Assembly: GCA_902796535.1 (NCBI GenBank)
Contig: CADBPL010000125.1
Coordinates: forward strand, 1 to 17,455
Length of the DNA: 17,455 bases
Reading direction: 5' to 3'
DNA from: Oscillospiraceae bacterium
Lineage (GTDB): Bacteria; Bacillota; Clostridia; Oscillospirales; Acutalibacteraceae
Part shown: positions 1-9,000 of the stretch, one piece after another
Numbering within the stretch: position 1 is the stretch's first letter
Layout: the number at the start of each line of letters is the position of its first letter
Notes under the pieces: generated by a model
What the model was told of the DNA's origin: nothing
Databases searched by the model: none
What the model saw: only the letters and a program-made list of their open reading frames with translations
Program-made: the position numbers and the translations under genes

Positions 1-519
1 AAGCTGCCCGAAAACATGTGGTACATCGGCACCATCAATAACGACGACTCGACCTTCGCCGTTACCGATAAGGTTTACGACCGTGCCATCCCCATCGACA
101 TCAACACCAAGGGTAAGTTCTTTGAAGCCCCCTGGACCGATAACCTCACCCTCAGCTATAAACACCTTGAAGCCATGTTCGATGAGTGCAAAGAGAAATA
201 CAAGGTTTCCGAAGAAAGCCTTCGCAAGCTGGCAGAGCTGGATGACTACGTTATCGAGCACTTCCGCCTGGCGTTCGGTAACCGTATCGTGAAGCAGCTG
301 CAGGATTTCGTTCCGGCTTATGTCGGATGCGGCGGCACTGAGATCGACGGTCTTGATTTCGTTCTTTGCCATAAGATCCTCAGAAAGTTTGAATCCCTCA
401 ACCTTTCCTTCATTCGTGATGAAATTTCCGGCTTGATCACTTATCTGAACAAGCACTTCGGCAAGTCCAACATGAGTGAATCCAAGGAATATCTGGAGAG
501 ACTCCAGAGAATGATCTGA
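1..519 (+). CDS. McrB-like AAA+ ATPase, C-terminal part (5' end outside window)
   Basis: The frame is open from base 1 and ends at TGA 517-519, leaving 172 residues of a longer protein. Near the visible N-terminus is a strand ending in a sensor-1-like GTINNDDST (residues 10-18), followed by DKVYDRAIPID (23-33), whose Arg28 fits an arginine-finger position. The rest is mostly helical, as in an AAA+ lid plus a C-terminal helical extension. Walker A and B motifs must lie upstream of the window. The pattern is known from McrB-type and MoxR-related AAA proteins encoded beside DUF2357-type partners, and the next gene fits that role. In McrB itself the aligned signature is MNxxDR and confers GTP use; here it reads INNDDS, so Met and Arg are lost. 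I infer ATP rather than GTP hydrolysis. An oligomeric motor role in a defence-like cassette is plausible but unproven. Coding status is near certain; family is probable. Confidence 0.8.
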   Translation, partial: KLPENMWYIGTINNDDSTFAVTDKVYDRAIPIDINTKGKFFEAPWTDNLTLSYKHLEAMFDECKEKYKVSEESLRKLAELDDYVIEHFRLAFGNRIVKQLQDFVPAYVGCGGTEIDGLDFVLCHKILRKFESLNLSFIRDEISGLITYLNKHFGKSNMSESKEYLERLQRMI

Positions 520-528
520 CCCGAATTT

Positions 529-569
529 AATGCACTCCGCCCCTTAATTGGGGCGGTCATGTGCATTTT
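529..569 (+). terminator. Two-part hairpin after the ATPase gene; weak terminator or attenuator
   Basis: A 7-bp outer stem pairs AATGCAC (529-535) with GTGCATT (561-567). After a small asymmetric internal loop, a 7-bp GC-rich inner stem pairs CCGCCCC (537-543) with GGGGCGG (550-556) around a TTAATT loop. It begins 9 bases after the stop codon, where a Rho-independent terminator would sit. The T run is only TTTT at 566-569, two bases of which are in the stem, so termination may be partial. With a ribosome binding site and second gene just downstream, attenuation or mRNA end protection is as likely as full termination. Confidence 0.45.
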
Positions 570-574
570 GAGAA

Positions 575-601
575 CAGGTGTTGAACAGTTTTCAACACTT
601 G
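575..601. promoter_or_regulatory. Inverted repeat upstream of the coiled-coil gene (possible operator or leader hairpin)
   Basis: GTGTTGAA (578-585) and TTCAACAC (591-598) form a perfect 8-bp inverted repeat around a 5-base spacer. Allowing one G-T pair, the stem extends to 11 bp (575-585 with 591-601). It ends 27 bases before the ribosome binding site of the next gene. There is no T run, so it is not a simple terminator. Its symmetry fits a dimeric repressor operator or a leader RNA hairpin. No convincing promoter was found: a CAATAT at 615-620 matches a -10 box only poorly. Confidence 0.4.
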
Positions 602-627
602 CTCTGAATCTGCACAATATCTTACCG

Positions 628-635
628 AAGGGGAG
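628..635 (+). promoter_or_regulatory. Ribosome binding site for the coiled-coil gene
   Basis: AAGGGGAG lies 6 bases before ATG 642. This is good Shine-Dalgarno complementarity at normal spacing and fixes the start of the 733-residue protein. Confidence 0.8.
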
Positions 636-641
636 AAATCA

Positions 642-2843
642 ATGGCCACTTCATACGAAGAACTCTATGGCAATTATCAGAGCAACATTTTAGCTCTTAC
701 CTCAAGTGATGAATACTATGACCATATGCTCGACGCGATGGAGACCGGCAAGACGGAAGTCTCGCTGTTTAACCGTTTCTTCGAGAAAAAAATCGATCTC
801 AAATGGGTCGAAGCCATTGAGGAATGCATCATTCCCCTTGATACCATCGTGCGTAACCCCCGTAAGTTCATCGTGCAGGAAGAAGAGATCGTTCCGATCG
901 AACGCGCCAAAAAGATCACGGCGGAATCGATCCGCCATCTGGCGCAGCATACCAATATGATCGCCCGCGTGGACGGTGACCGCGTGACTCCCAACCAAAT
1001 ATTGAACGTGTTCCGCGAAGAAAGCTATGAAATTTATGAAAACCGTTTCATTTTCACGCTTCTCCGCAACCTTCGGCATTTCATTGACACGCGCTACAAC
1101 GTTCTGTTCAATATGGAGCAGGATGAAAATATGTCCTCCCTCAAAATGAACAGCGAGTTCAAGCACGGCAATGAGACTGTCACCTATAAGTTAGAGGTTT
1201 CCACCCAGGCGTCGGCCGTCATGCGCGATGAACATATGATTGACGCGCGCGGCCAGGTCGATGAAAACGCAACGGCGCTCGAAAGAATCGAGCGCATCAA
1301 GCGCATCATCAACGGTTTCTGCGGTTCCTCTTTCATGCGCGACCTTGAAAACTGCACCCCGGTTCGTCCGCCCATTATGCGCACGAACGTAATCCAGAAG
1401 AATCCCGACTTCCGTGCTTGCCTGACGCTTTGGCAGTTCATCTCCTCTTATGATGAGGTGGGTTATGAGATCATCGCCAAGGAATCAGACGAGCTTGTGC
1501 CGGCTGACTATAAATCCGATTTGTTCAAGCTTGCGACTGTTAATTACATGCTGCTCAAAAAGAATGTCGGCGAGCAGGTGTTTGAAGAAGAGAAGCTCAG
1601 AAAACGCAAGCTGAAACCGAAGATCCTCAAGCGTTTGGCGGAGGAGCTGGTTCTCAACTACGATATGGAAGAGGTTGAGATCCGCAAGGTCTTTATTGAT
1701 GAGCTGAAACGCGCCAACAAGAAAAAGACTGCCGGCGAAACCAAGATCAACGAGGCTTTGGACCGCGCTTTGGCCTCGGAAGCACAGCGCAAGGCGGAGA
1801 TCGAAGCGAAGATCAAGGCCGAGATTCAGCGCCAGAAGGAAATCGAAAAGCGCAAGAAAGAGCGCGAAAAAGCACGTATCGCCAAAGAGCTGGAGCTGGA
1901 AAAGCAGCGCAAAGCCAAAGAAAAGGCGAGAATCAAGGCGCAGAAAGAAAAAGCGCTTGCCCTGGAAAAGGAACGCAAGGCCAAGGAAAAGGAAAAGCTC
2001 CGCAAGGCAAAGCTGCGTGAGCAGGAACTGGCTCGCATCGCGAAGGAAAAAGAAAAAGCCCGTATCGAGCGCGAAAAGGCCCGTGAAGCCAAGCTTCGCG
2101 CACTGGAAGAAGAAAAGAAACAAAAAGAAGCTCTTAAAAAAGAGCAGGAGAAAGCAAAGGCTCTTGCTTTGGCCGAAGCGCAAAAAGAAAAAGAGCGCGC
2201 CGCCAGGCAGCGTGAAAAAGAGCGCTTAGCCAAGCAAAAGGCCGATGCGTTGGCCAAAGAAAAGGCAGCAAAGGCGAAGCAGAAAGAAAAAGAAAAGCTC
2301 GCCAGAGAAAAGGCCTTAGCCGAGCAAAAGGTCAAAGAGCAGGCAGCCAGAGCCAAGCAAAAGGAAAAGCTTGCCAAAGAAAAGGCGATAGCCGAGCAAA
2401 AGGCCAAAGAGCAGGCGGCTAAAGCGAAGGAAAAAGAAAAGCTCGCCAAAGAAAAAGCGTTAGCGGAACGGAAAGCGAAAGAACAGGCCGCCAAAGCAAA
2501 GCAAAAAGAGCGTGAGAGAATCGCAAAAGAAAAGGCAGCCGCCGCTGAAAAAGAACGCATAGCAAAAGAAAAGCAAAAGGCGAAAGAAAAGGCCGCAAAG
2601 GAAAAAGCTTTACAGGCCGAAAAAGAACGGGCCGCAAAAGCCAAGGCCAAAGAAAAAGAGAAATTGGCTAAACAGCGCGCTTTAGAGCAGGAAAAAGAAC
2701 GTTTGGCCAAGCAGAAGCAAAAGGAAAAAGAAAAGGCTGAAAGGGCAAAGGCTTTACAGAAGCAAAAGGCGAATACCACAGCGAAAAAGCCTCAAACACA
2801 GCCGCAGGCATCTGACAGCGTTTCATCTTCGGATGAAGATTGA
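642..2843 (+). CDS. DUF2357-like partner protein with a giant Lys/Glu/Ala-rich coiled-coil tail
   Basis: The product has 733 residues, and its start is supported by the Shine-Dalgarno sequence at 628-635. Residues 1-360 look globular. YEIYENRFIFTLLRNL (129-144) and a following RPPIMRTNVIQKNPDFRA stretch (242-259) recall DUF2357-type proteins that pair with McrB-like ATPases, as the preceding gene suggests. This family call rests on pattern memory, not a search. Residues about 365-715 are almost entirely Lys, Glu, Ala, Arg and Gln in a coiled-coil or single-alpha-helix pattern, including three tandem copies of a 24-26 residue unit. The protein ends in a Thr/Pro/Gln/Ser tail with an acidic SSSDED terminus. 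There is no signal peptide or membrane segment, so it should be cytoplasmic. DUF2357 proteins usually continue into a PD-(D/E)XK nuclease; I see no such catalytic motif here. An alternative is a TolA-like or cytoskeletal rod. The coding call is very strong; function is uncertain. Confidence 0.85.
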   Translation: MATSYEELYGNYQSNILALTSSDEYYDHMLDAMETGKTEVSLFNRFFEKKIDLKWVEAIEECIIPLDTIVRNPRKFIVQEEEIVPIERAKKITAESIRHLAQHTNMIARVDGDRVTPNQILNVFREESYEIYENRFIFTLLRNLRHFIDTRYNVLFNMEQDENMSSLKMNSEFKHGNETVTYKLEVSTQASAVMRDEHMIDARGQVDENATALERIERIKRIINGFCGSSFMRDLENCTPVRPPIMRTNVIQKNPDFRACLTLWQFISSYDEVGYEIIAKESDELVPADYKSDLFKLATVNYMLLKKNVGEQVFEEEKLRKRKLKPKILKRLAEELVLNYDMEEVEIRKVFIDELKRANKKKTAGETKINEALDRALASEAQRKAEIEAKIKAEIQRQKEIEKRKKEREKARIAKELELEKQRKAKEKARIKAQKEKALALEKERKAKEKEKLRKAKLREQELARIAKEKEKARIEREKAREAKLRALEEEKKQKEALKKEQEKAKALALAEAQKEKERAARQREKERLAKQKADALAKEKAAKAKQKEKEKLAREKALAEQKVKEQAARAKQKEKLAKEKAIAEQKAKEQAAKAKEKEKLAKEKALAERKAKEQAAKAKQKERERIAKEKAAAAEKERIAKEKQKAKEKAAKEKALQAEKERAAKAKAKEKEKLAKQRALEQEKERLAKQKQKEKEKAERAKALQKQKANTTAKKPQTQPQASDSVSSSDED
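2274..2495 (+). repeat. Three tandem copies of a 24-26 codon coiled-coil unit
   Basis: Within the coiled-coil tail, units begin at 2274 (26 codons), 2352 (24 codons) and 2424 (24 codons). Each reads approximately A-K-(Q/E)-K-E-K-L-A-(K/R)-E-K-A-(L/I)-A-E-(Q/R)-K-x-K-E-Q-A-A-(K/R). A fourth, degenerate unit follows at 2496. The in-frame spacing and close DNA similarity indicate duplication of a helical unit by recombination or slippage. Copy number may vary between strains. Confidence 0.8.
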
Positions 2844-2866
2844 TCATAGATTGGTTTCCCTGCCTC

Positions 2867-2882
2867 GCTGCACCGCTGCAGC
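2867..2882. repeat. Short inverted repeat after the coiled-coil gene
   Basis: GCTGCA (2867-2872) and TGCAGC (2877-2882) pair perfectly across a CCGC loop, 24 bases after the TGA stop. No T run follows, so it is a weak candidate for a terminator. It may only be mRNA 3' structure or chance. Confidence 0.3.
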
Positions 2883-2885
2883 AAC

Positions 2886-2944
2886 GACGAACTGATGATC
2901 CCGGGAAGCAGAAAGACGGGTTTTTCACACTGTGACGGTTCGTC
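2886..2944 (+). promoter_or_regulatory. Nested inverted repeats in the leader of the giant gene
   Basis: GACGAAC (2886-2892) is complementary to GTTCGTC (2938-2944). Inside this frame are CCCG (2900-2903) with CGGG (2917-2920), the latter followed by five T residues, and a small palindrome TCACA-C-TGTGA (2925-2935). The outer arm ends 12 bases before the Shine-Dalgarno sequence. The arrangement could be a structured leader RNA in which a CGGG-TTTTT terminator-like arm competes with an outer stem, or an operator region. The individual stems are short (4-7 bp), so chance is a real alternative. Confidence 0.3.
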
Positions 2945-2956
2945 AGCGATAATCTT

Positions 2957-2961
2957 GGAGG
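2957..2961 (+). promoter_or_regulatory. Ribosome binding site that decides the start of the giant gene
   Basis: GGAGG precedes two in-frame ATG codons. ATG 2963 is only 1 base away, too close for initiation, whereas ATG 2969 is 7 bases away, which is optimal. The protein therefore most likely begins MRKRVLF at 2969. Confidence 0.8.
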
Positions 2962-2968
2962 TATGATT

Positions 2969-3064
2969 ATGAGAAAGAGAGTTCTGTTCCGAACACTGGT
3001 TATTCTGTTGGCGTCAACATTGCTGCTGACGTCTACAGGTGCATACAACATTCTTGTCTTTGCT
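2969..3064 (+). other. Sec signal peptide of the giant protein
   Basis: The N-terminus reads MRKRVLFRTLVILLAS and continues in a Leu/Thr/Ser hydrophobic stretch. A basic n-region (RKR) is followed by an h-region of about 15 residues and a c-region ending V-F-A before DQN. Cleavage is most likely between residues 32 and 33. An alternative cleavage after the earlier STGA is possible. This shows export across the cytoplasmic membrane. Confidence 0.85.
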
Positions 3065-6000
3065 GACCAGAATATGGATTCCGTCTCTCTTTCTGCAACG
3101 AATGAGGGTGCTGCCTCCGCGCCCTCTATCTCTACTTTCGGCGGTGCATTGATTGTTGAAAAGGGTTATGCGGCTGTTTACGGCGAACCGGAGACCGGCG
3201 AGCCGGAAACTGACGAAGCCGAGACCGATGCGTCCGATGAAGCCGCTGAAGCCACTGAGGCTGAAACGGATGAATCTGAGGGCGATCTGGCCGCTAACGG
3301 CGAGATCGATGAGCTTGAGATCGGCACGCAAAGCGGCAGCGATCCGTTTGACGGATCGGGTACGGCAAGCGATCCTTATCAGATCACCAACAGCAATTTC
3401 CTGCAGGTTTACGACAAAATCAACAATTCTGAAACCAATAAATACTTCCAACTCGTCGAAGATATCAATATCAGCTCGCTGCCGCTGAGCAGTTTTCACG
3501 ATTCCGCTCAGCACAGCGCCCTCTATCTGTTCTCGGCCGAGGGCAGCAACCCGTCCTCTGCTTATTTCGTGATCGACGGCGCTTATGAAGAAGGCGGCGT
3601 TACCAAGCGGCACAGCATTTATGCAAACGCAAATTCACTCATCGACGCTTCCGCTTACCAGTATTTTGCCATTTTCGGCTTCATGAATGAAAATTGTGAA
3701 GTCAAGAACCTTATCATTGATAACGTCCATGTCAACACACAGAACGCCCGCGCGGTGTCCATCGTTGCGTTCAAGAACATGGGTCAGAGCAACGAAACGG
3801 GTCGGGGCGGCATCCAGAACGTTTCCGTCACCAACTGCTCGATCTCTGTAACCGGCAGCTCGGCCAACATCGACGCGAACGTCAGCAGTCAGAGTCCGTT
3901 CAGCTATCTGGACGATATCAGCAACACCGGTTACGACGTTTACCCGGGCTTTGCGGCTGTTACAGCCGATAACCGCGGCAAGGTCGAAAACGCGACGGTT
4001 GAAAACTTCAGCATTTCCGTCAACAACGGTTCGCATTATCTCGCCGGCGTTGTCGCGCAAAACCGCGGCTCTGCGCAGAGCGGGTGCAAAAATTGTACGG
4101 TCAACGGTCTGAACATCAGTGCGACCGCGGCGAACGCCTATGTCGGCGGCGTCTGCGCCTTTAACGACAGTTACCACATGGTGACCGGCGCTGTGGTCGA
4201 TCTTCCCGGTCACGGAACGGCGAACGGTTCTCCCGTGACCTACGGCGGTCAGATTTACGGCGGCCGCTATGTCGGCGGTCTCGTCGGCTTGAACGACGGC
4301 GCCGTGTCCGATTCGCTGATCGAAGGTTCTTTCAGCACCATCAGCACGCCCGACAGCCAGTCTTACGATATGTTCGGTCTTGTCAGCGCCGATAACAGCG
4401 CGAACGCCGTTTCTTACTACTACGGCGGCGCGGTTGCCGGCGGCAGCGGCACCATCACCGACGTTACCGTGCAGAATCTCGGCTTCTATATGTCGCTCGT
4501 TTCCACGGATCAGCCCTGCTACTTTGGCGGCATCACCGCCACGGCGAGCGCTGCGGGCGCCGTGACCGACTGTGTGTCCACCGGTTCGTTTGCCTCTTCG
4601 GCTCACAGCGCGGTGTGTCATGCAGGCGGCGTCATCGGCTATGCCCCCGCCAACGCGGCGGCCGGCACGCTGAGCAACTGCTATACGCTGTTCCGTATTC
4701 AGAATAAGGCTCATTACCTCAACGGCGCTGTGATCGGCTTTGGCGGCACGTCTGCCGCGGCTTCCAATTGCTACTGGTCGAGTGAGATCAGCGGTTGTGT
4801 TACGGCTTACGCGATCCCGGTTTCCAACGCTGACAGCACCATTGAGCAGATCAGCGACCGTTCTTTCGATCTGACCGCAACGGACTCCAACGGCGATCCC
4901 ATGCGTGCCGTCGTTTCCCGCAGGAATCAGATGCTCAGCGGCATTGCCAAGCCGTCCCACAGCTGGAGCGGTTCCAATATTGCGACGATCACCGGCACAG
5001 GCACGCTTGACAGTCATACCGTTCAGGGCGTGGTCAATTCACTTGACTCTGTGCCGTATCAGCAGACTCTGACGCTGCCCGGCGGCATCGGCTACAGCGG
5101 GCGCACCTCTTTTGCCGTTGACTTCAAGCTGGATGTTTTCATCACGGCCTCCGATAATATCGGCAATCCGAACGATCCGGATGATCCGCTTCAGATTTCG
5201 ACCTCCGGCATGATCCGCTTCCTTTATTTGGCGCCTTATGCGAATTATGTTCTGACCCAAAACGTTACCATCGACGAGACCGAATGGGAGCCGGTTGCTT
5301 TCTACGGCCGTCTTTCCGGTGTTTCCAACAACAGCCCTGTCCACACCATTTATGCGCCCTGCCGCGTGTTCAGCGCGGTGGTCGGTCAGCGAGCGGCCGG
5401 TGTTACGATCAATACCGTTACGGCCGTGGATGACAAAGACACCTCCGACACCGCCGATGACGTTGAAATCACGCAGTATTCTACAACGCCCGGCAGCGTT
5501 ACGGTTGACGGCGGCCTGATCGAACAGCTCAACGTCACCCTGACGCCCGACTATTTCGTCTTGAACAGCGGCGCCGTGAATCAGTCGGTTTTCGGTTCCC
5601 TGTTCGGCGCAACCATGCGCTTTGCGCTTTTGACCAACGATACCGATCAGTCTGCCATGCTTTCCGGTTCGCGTCAGGGCGTTTTCGCCGATGCTGCTTA
5701 CCGCAACACCTACCTTTACGGCTGCTCCACCGATGTTTCGTTTGAATGTGCCGATGATTGCACCAACGTGGGCGCTTTCCTCGGCTATCTCGACGCAAGC
5801 GGCAACGTGGTCGACAACTGCATGGTCGACGCGGACGGCGCCAACCCCGACGAAAATGAAACGAGCAGCGTTGCTGCGTTTATCGGTAATATCACGGCAA
5901 ACACCGGCAAGGTTATGAACAGTATCGTTGTCACAACGGTTGCCGACGGCGTTGCCTCCATATTCGGCGCTGCGGGTTCCGGCCCGAGCGCAGCTGCGGG

Positions 6001-9000
6001 CAGCTTTGACAACATTTTCTGGGCCAGAAACAGCTCGAGTGAAACCTCTGCCCCGATTGGCGACGGCCGCACCGCCTTTGGCGGACTGACCCTTTGGGGT
6101 ACTACCAACGATCAGGAGCTCGGGCAGTTCTACAACCTTGAACACACGCTGAATTCGGGTGACGCCATAGCGACGCTGCCGCTGCCGCAGAACATGGCGA
6201 AGCTTGCCGTTACCACTGCAGCGGAAGCCGAAACCGAATTCACCATCACCAGACTGACGCCCAACGGAGTTCAGTTCTACGATGATCCGGAAATCAGCGT
6301 TGTCAACAAGAGCGCTTTCAATCAGCTTGTGCTCAGCTTCACTGCGAAAGACAGCACGCAGGATGGCAGCATTGACACCTTCAAGATCACGCACACCAAG
6401 ACCGGTCTGTGCGCCTATATCGTCATCACCGCGCAGGCGGCCGGTGCTTTGCAGCAGGATGCGGATGGCTTCTATATGGTCAGATCTGCTGCGGATCTGA
6501 AAAACATCTCGACTGAAATTGCCAACGGCGATGATACCATTGCCGGTTATCCCTATAAGCTCTATGCGAATATCGATATGAGCTATTTTGACGGCTCCGA
6601 CACCAACAGGCAGTTCTTTGCCATCGGTACGACATCGCATCCCTTCTGGGGCGCGTTTGTCGGCGGTGAGGATCCGGAGACGCATGAGCCGTACACCATT
6701 TCCAACGTCACCGTTCTCGACGCGAACAACAAGGATACGATCAACCATAATAACGGTTTCTTCGGCGTCGTTGACGCAACTTCTCCGGTTGAAGTCGACG
6801 GCACGATTTACGGCATTGAAGACCTGTATTTTGAGAATCTCCGCGTGATCGGCGGCGACCATGTCGGTTCGCTTGCAGGTTCCGTCAAATCCGCCCCCAT
6901 GGCTTACGGAGAAGTCAATAAATTCCCGATTCGCAACATCCACGTGAGCGATTCCGAGGTGACCGGCGGCAGCGCGATCGGCGCGACGAATCTTGGCAAG
7001 CGTGTCGGCGGTCTGATCGGTGAAGTGGCTGATATTTCGCTTGATCTTTCCGATGTTACGCTGAATAATGTGGAAGTCACCACTTATTTCTACGACGCCG
7101 CCTTCTCCAACCAGGTCATGACCACGGTCGACGGCAGCGATAGGGGCTATTTCTCCTCCGACTATTTTGCCGAACCGATGGGGCTCGGCGGTGTGATCGG
7201 TGCTGCTTTCAGCGGGCAGGGGATCGATTTCCCCACGGAGATCACCATTACCGATACGCATGTCAGCAACCTTTATGTGGCCGGCAGAAGCCGCACGGAT
7301 GAAAACGAAGCGACCTACGCCACCATGGATGCCGGCGGTATTATCGGTTCCGTTCTGAACAGTTATAACGGTTCGTATCTGGAACAAGGTGTGACGACCC
7401 TCACCATAGGCGACAGTGAAACAAGTTCAGACGTTACCGTGACCGATTCCAAAATCATGGCTTTCGGCAACACGGGTGGCATCATCGGCGCGTCCGACGT
7501 TGCCACGATCCTGACGAACTGCGTCGTCAGCGGTTCGGACGCCACTGCTGCGCCTGAACGCTCCGCCATGCAGGTGCTCAGCCGTTCGCTGTTCTACGTC
7601 GGCGGTATTGTGGGTTACAGCGGTATCTCCACTTATAACACGGCTGACGGTTATTCCTTCATGTCCACCAACGTCATCTATGCTTCCATCACCGATTGTT
7701 CGGTGGTGAACGCCTATGTGGCTTCGACCGATACCTCTTATATGGGTCAGGGCGCTGCGCCGGTGCGCAATGTTGCGGTCGGCGGCATCATCGGCGGCGG
7801 CAACGGTCAGGGTTACAGCAACAGTGCCGGCGATTCCGAGAGCGAGAACGACGATCTGTATCCCTACGTCAGCGGCTGCACCGTCAACCACAGCCGTGTT
7901 GAGGGCGTTATCACCGGCGGTGTGGTCGGCGCAGATGCAGAGATCCGCTACGTGTCGGATTACGCCATTGATGATACCCCGGATTGGTATCTTCTCAATA
8001 TGCGTGACCTGATCACGAACTGCAGCGTTACCAACACCAAGGTCACAACGCTTGCGAATGCGACGAGAGTGGCGGGCGATTGCCCCAGCGCGTCAGGCGA
8101 AGCATATCCTGTCGGGTCGGATCATTTTGTCCTTGCCTCCGGCGTTGGCGGCATCATGGGCACAAATGTCCGCTTCCATTATGATTCCCTGCGTCCGGAT
8201 TACAACAAAGGCTACAACAACACCCTTCGGAATTATGCATTCATGCACGATACGATCATTCAGTATTGTGATGTTGCCGCAGGCACAACGGTTGAGAACC
8301 GTCTGCCTTATACGGAAGCAACCACCATGGCCACTGCGGCCGTCGGCGGTGTGCTCGGCAACGCGTTCACCAACCAGACGCAGAACGGTTATTATGAGCC
8401 CGGCCGCTGTGTGCTGCGCTATAACGAAGTCGGCGCTTCTGTTTACAATGCGGCAAACCTTTCCGACCAGCAGGACTTCAACCAGGATATTTATACCGAG
8501 ACTGAAGTCAAGGTCGGCACTGGCGGCTTCATCGGCGCCGTCAAGGGCGGCACGAACTATTCCGAAGCGCTTCAGGTTTCTAACGGCATGTACAACGCGA
8601 TCTGCGATATTACGGGCATTCACGTTTACACCAGCGTGTTCAGCGGCAGCCTGAGCGGTACGCGCGGCCTCGGCGGTGCGATCGGTGTGGTCAATTTTGC
8701 CACAGACGCTGATTTAGCTCAGTATTCCGGCCGCGACTGGACCATGACCTATGGTTCTGTGCCGGGTCAAATGCTCTTCAACCTCGCGCTGGCCGGTTCG
8801 ATTTCTCTGACAGGTTCGGAAGAATCCTACAGCAATGAGACCTGCTGCGGCGGCTACGTGATCGGCCACATTTCCGCCGATGAGTATGAGGCTTACACCT
8901 TTATTGACGGTGTTTCGAGTTACTTCAGCGATCCGTTCTATGTATTCTCCGACATCACTTACACTTCATTCGGGTGCGACGCTTATCTGGTTCCGTTCGG

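Noticed and set aside
2274..2495. Tandem repeats as a CRISPR array or mobile element
   Set aside because: Repeats are in frame, contiguous without unique spacers, and encode a helical unit.
1826..2779. Open minus-strand frame of 317 codons rich in Phe, Ser, Ala and Leu that looks like a membrane protein
   Set aside because: It is the complement of the Lys/Glu/Ala coiled coil (AAA and GAA become TTT and TTC), so the apparent hydrophobicity is an artefact.
2822..2837. Hairpin TTCATC-TTCG-GATGAA with a cUUCGg tetraloop at the end of the coiled-coil gene
   Set aside because: It lies inside the last codons (SSSDED), before the stop, and lacks a T run, so it is not supported as a terminator; it may affect mRNA stability but could be chance.
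2948..2953. GATAAT as a -10 promoter box for the giant gene
   Set aside because: Transcription would begin at or inside the Shine-Dalgarno sequence, and no reasonable -35 box lies 16-18 bases upstream.
2963..2968. Upstream ATG 2963 as start of the giant gene
   Set aside because: It is 1 base from GGAGG, too close for initiation; ATG 2969 has 7-base spacing.
3635..5017. Open minus-strand frame of 460 codons
   Set aside because: Same mirror phase opposite module 1 of the giant gene, whose signal peptide, leader and GLUG motifs are clear on the + strand.
5039..7387. Open minus-strand frame of 782 codons
   Set aside because: It lies exactly codon-on-codon opposite the giant gene, has no plausible ribosome binding site or recognisable domain, and its composition mirrors the sense GLUG repeats.
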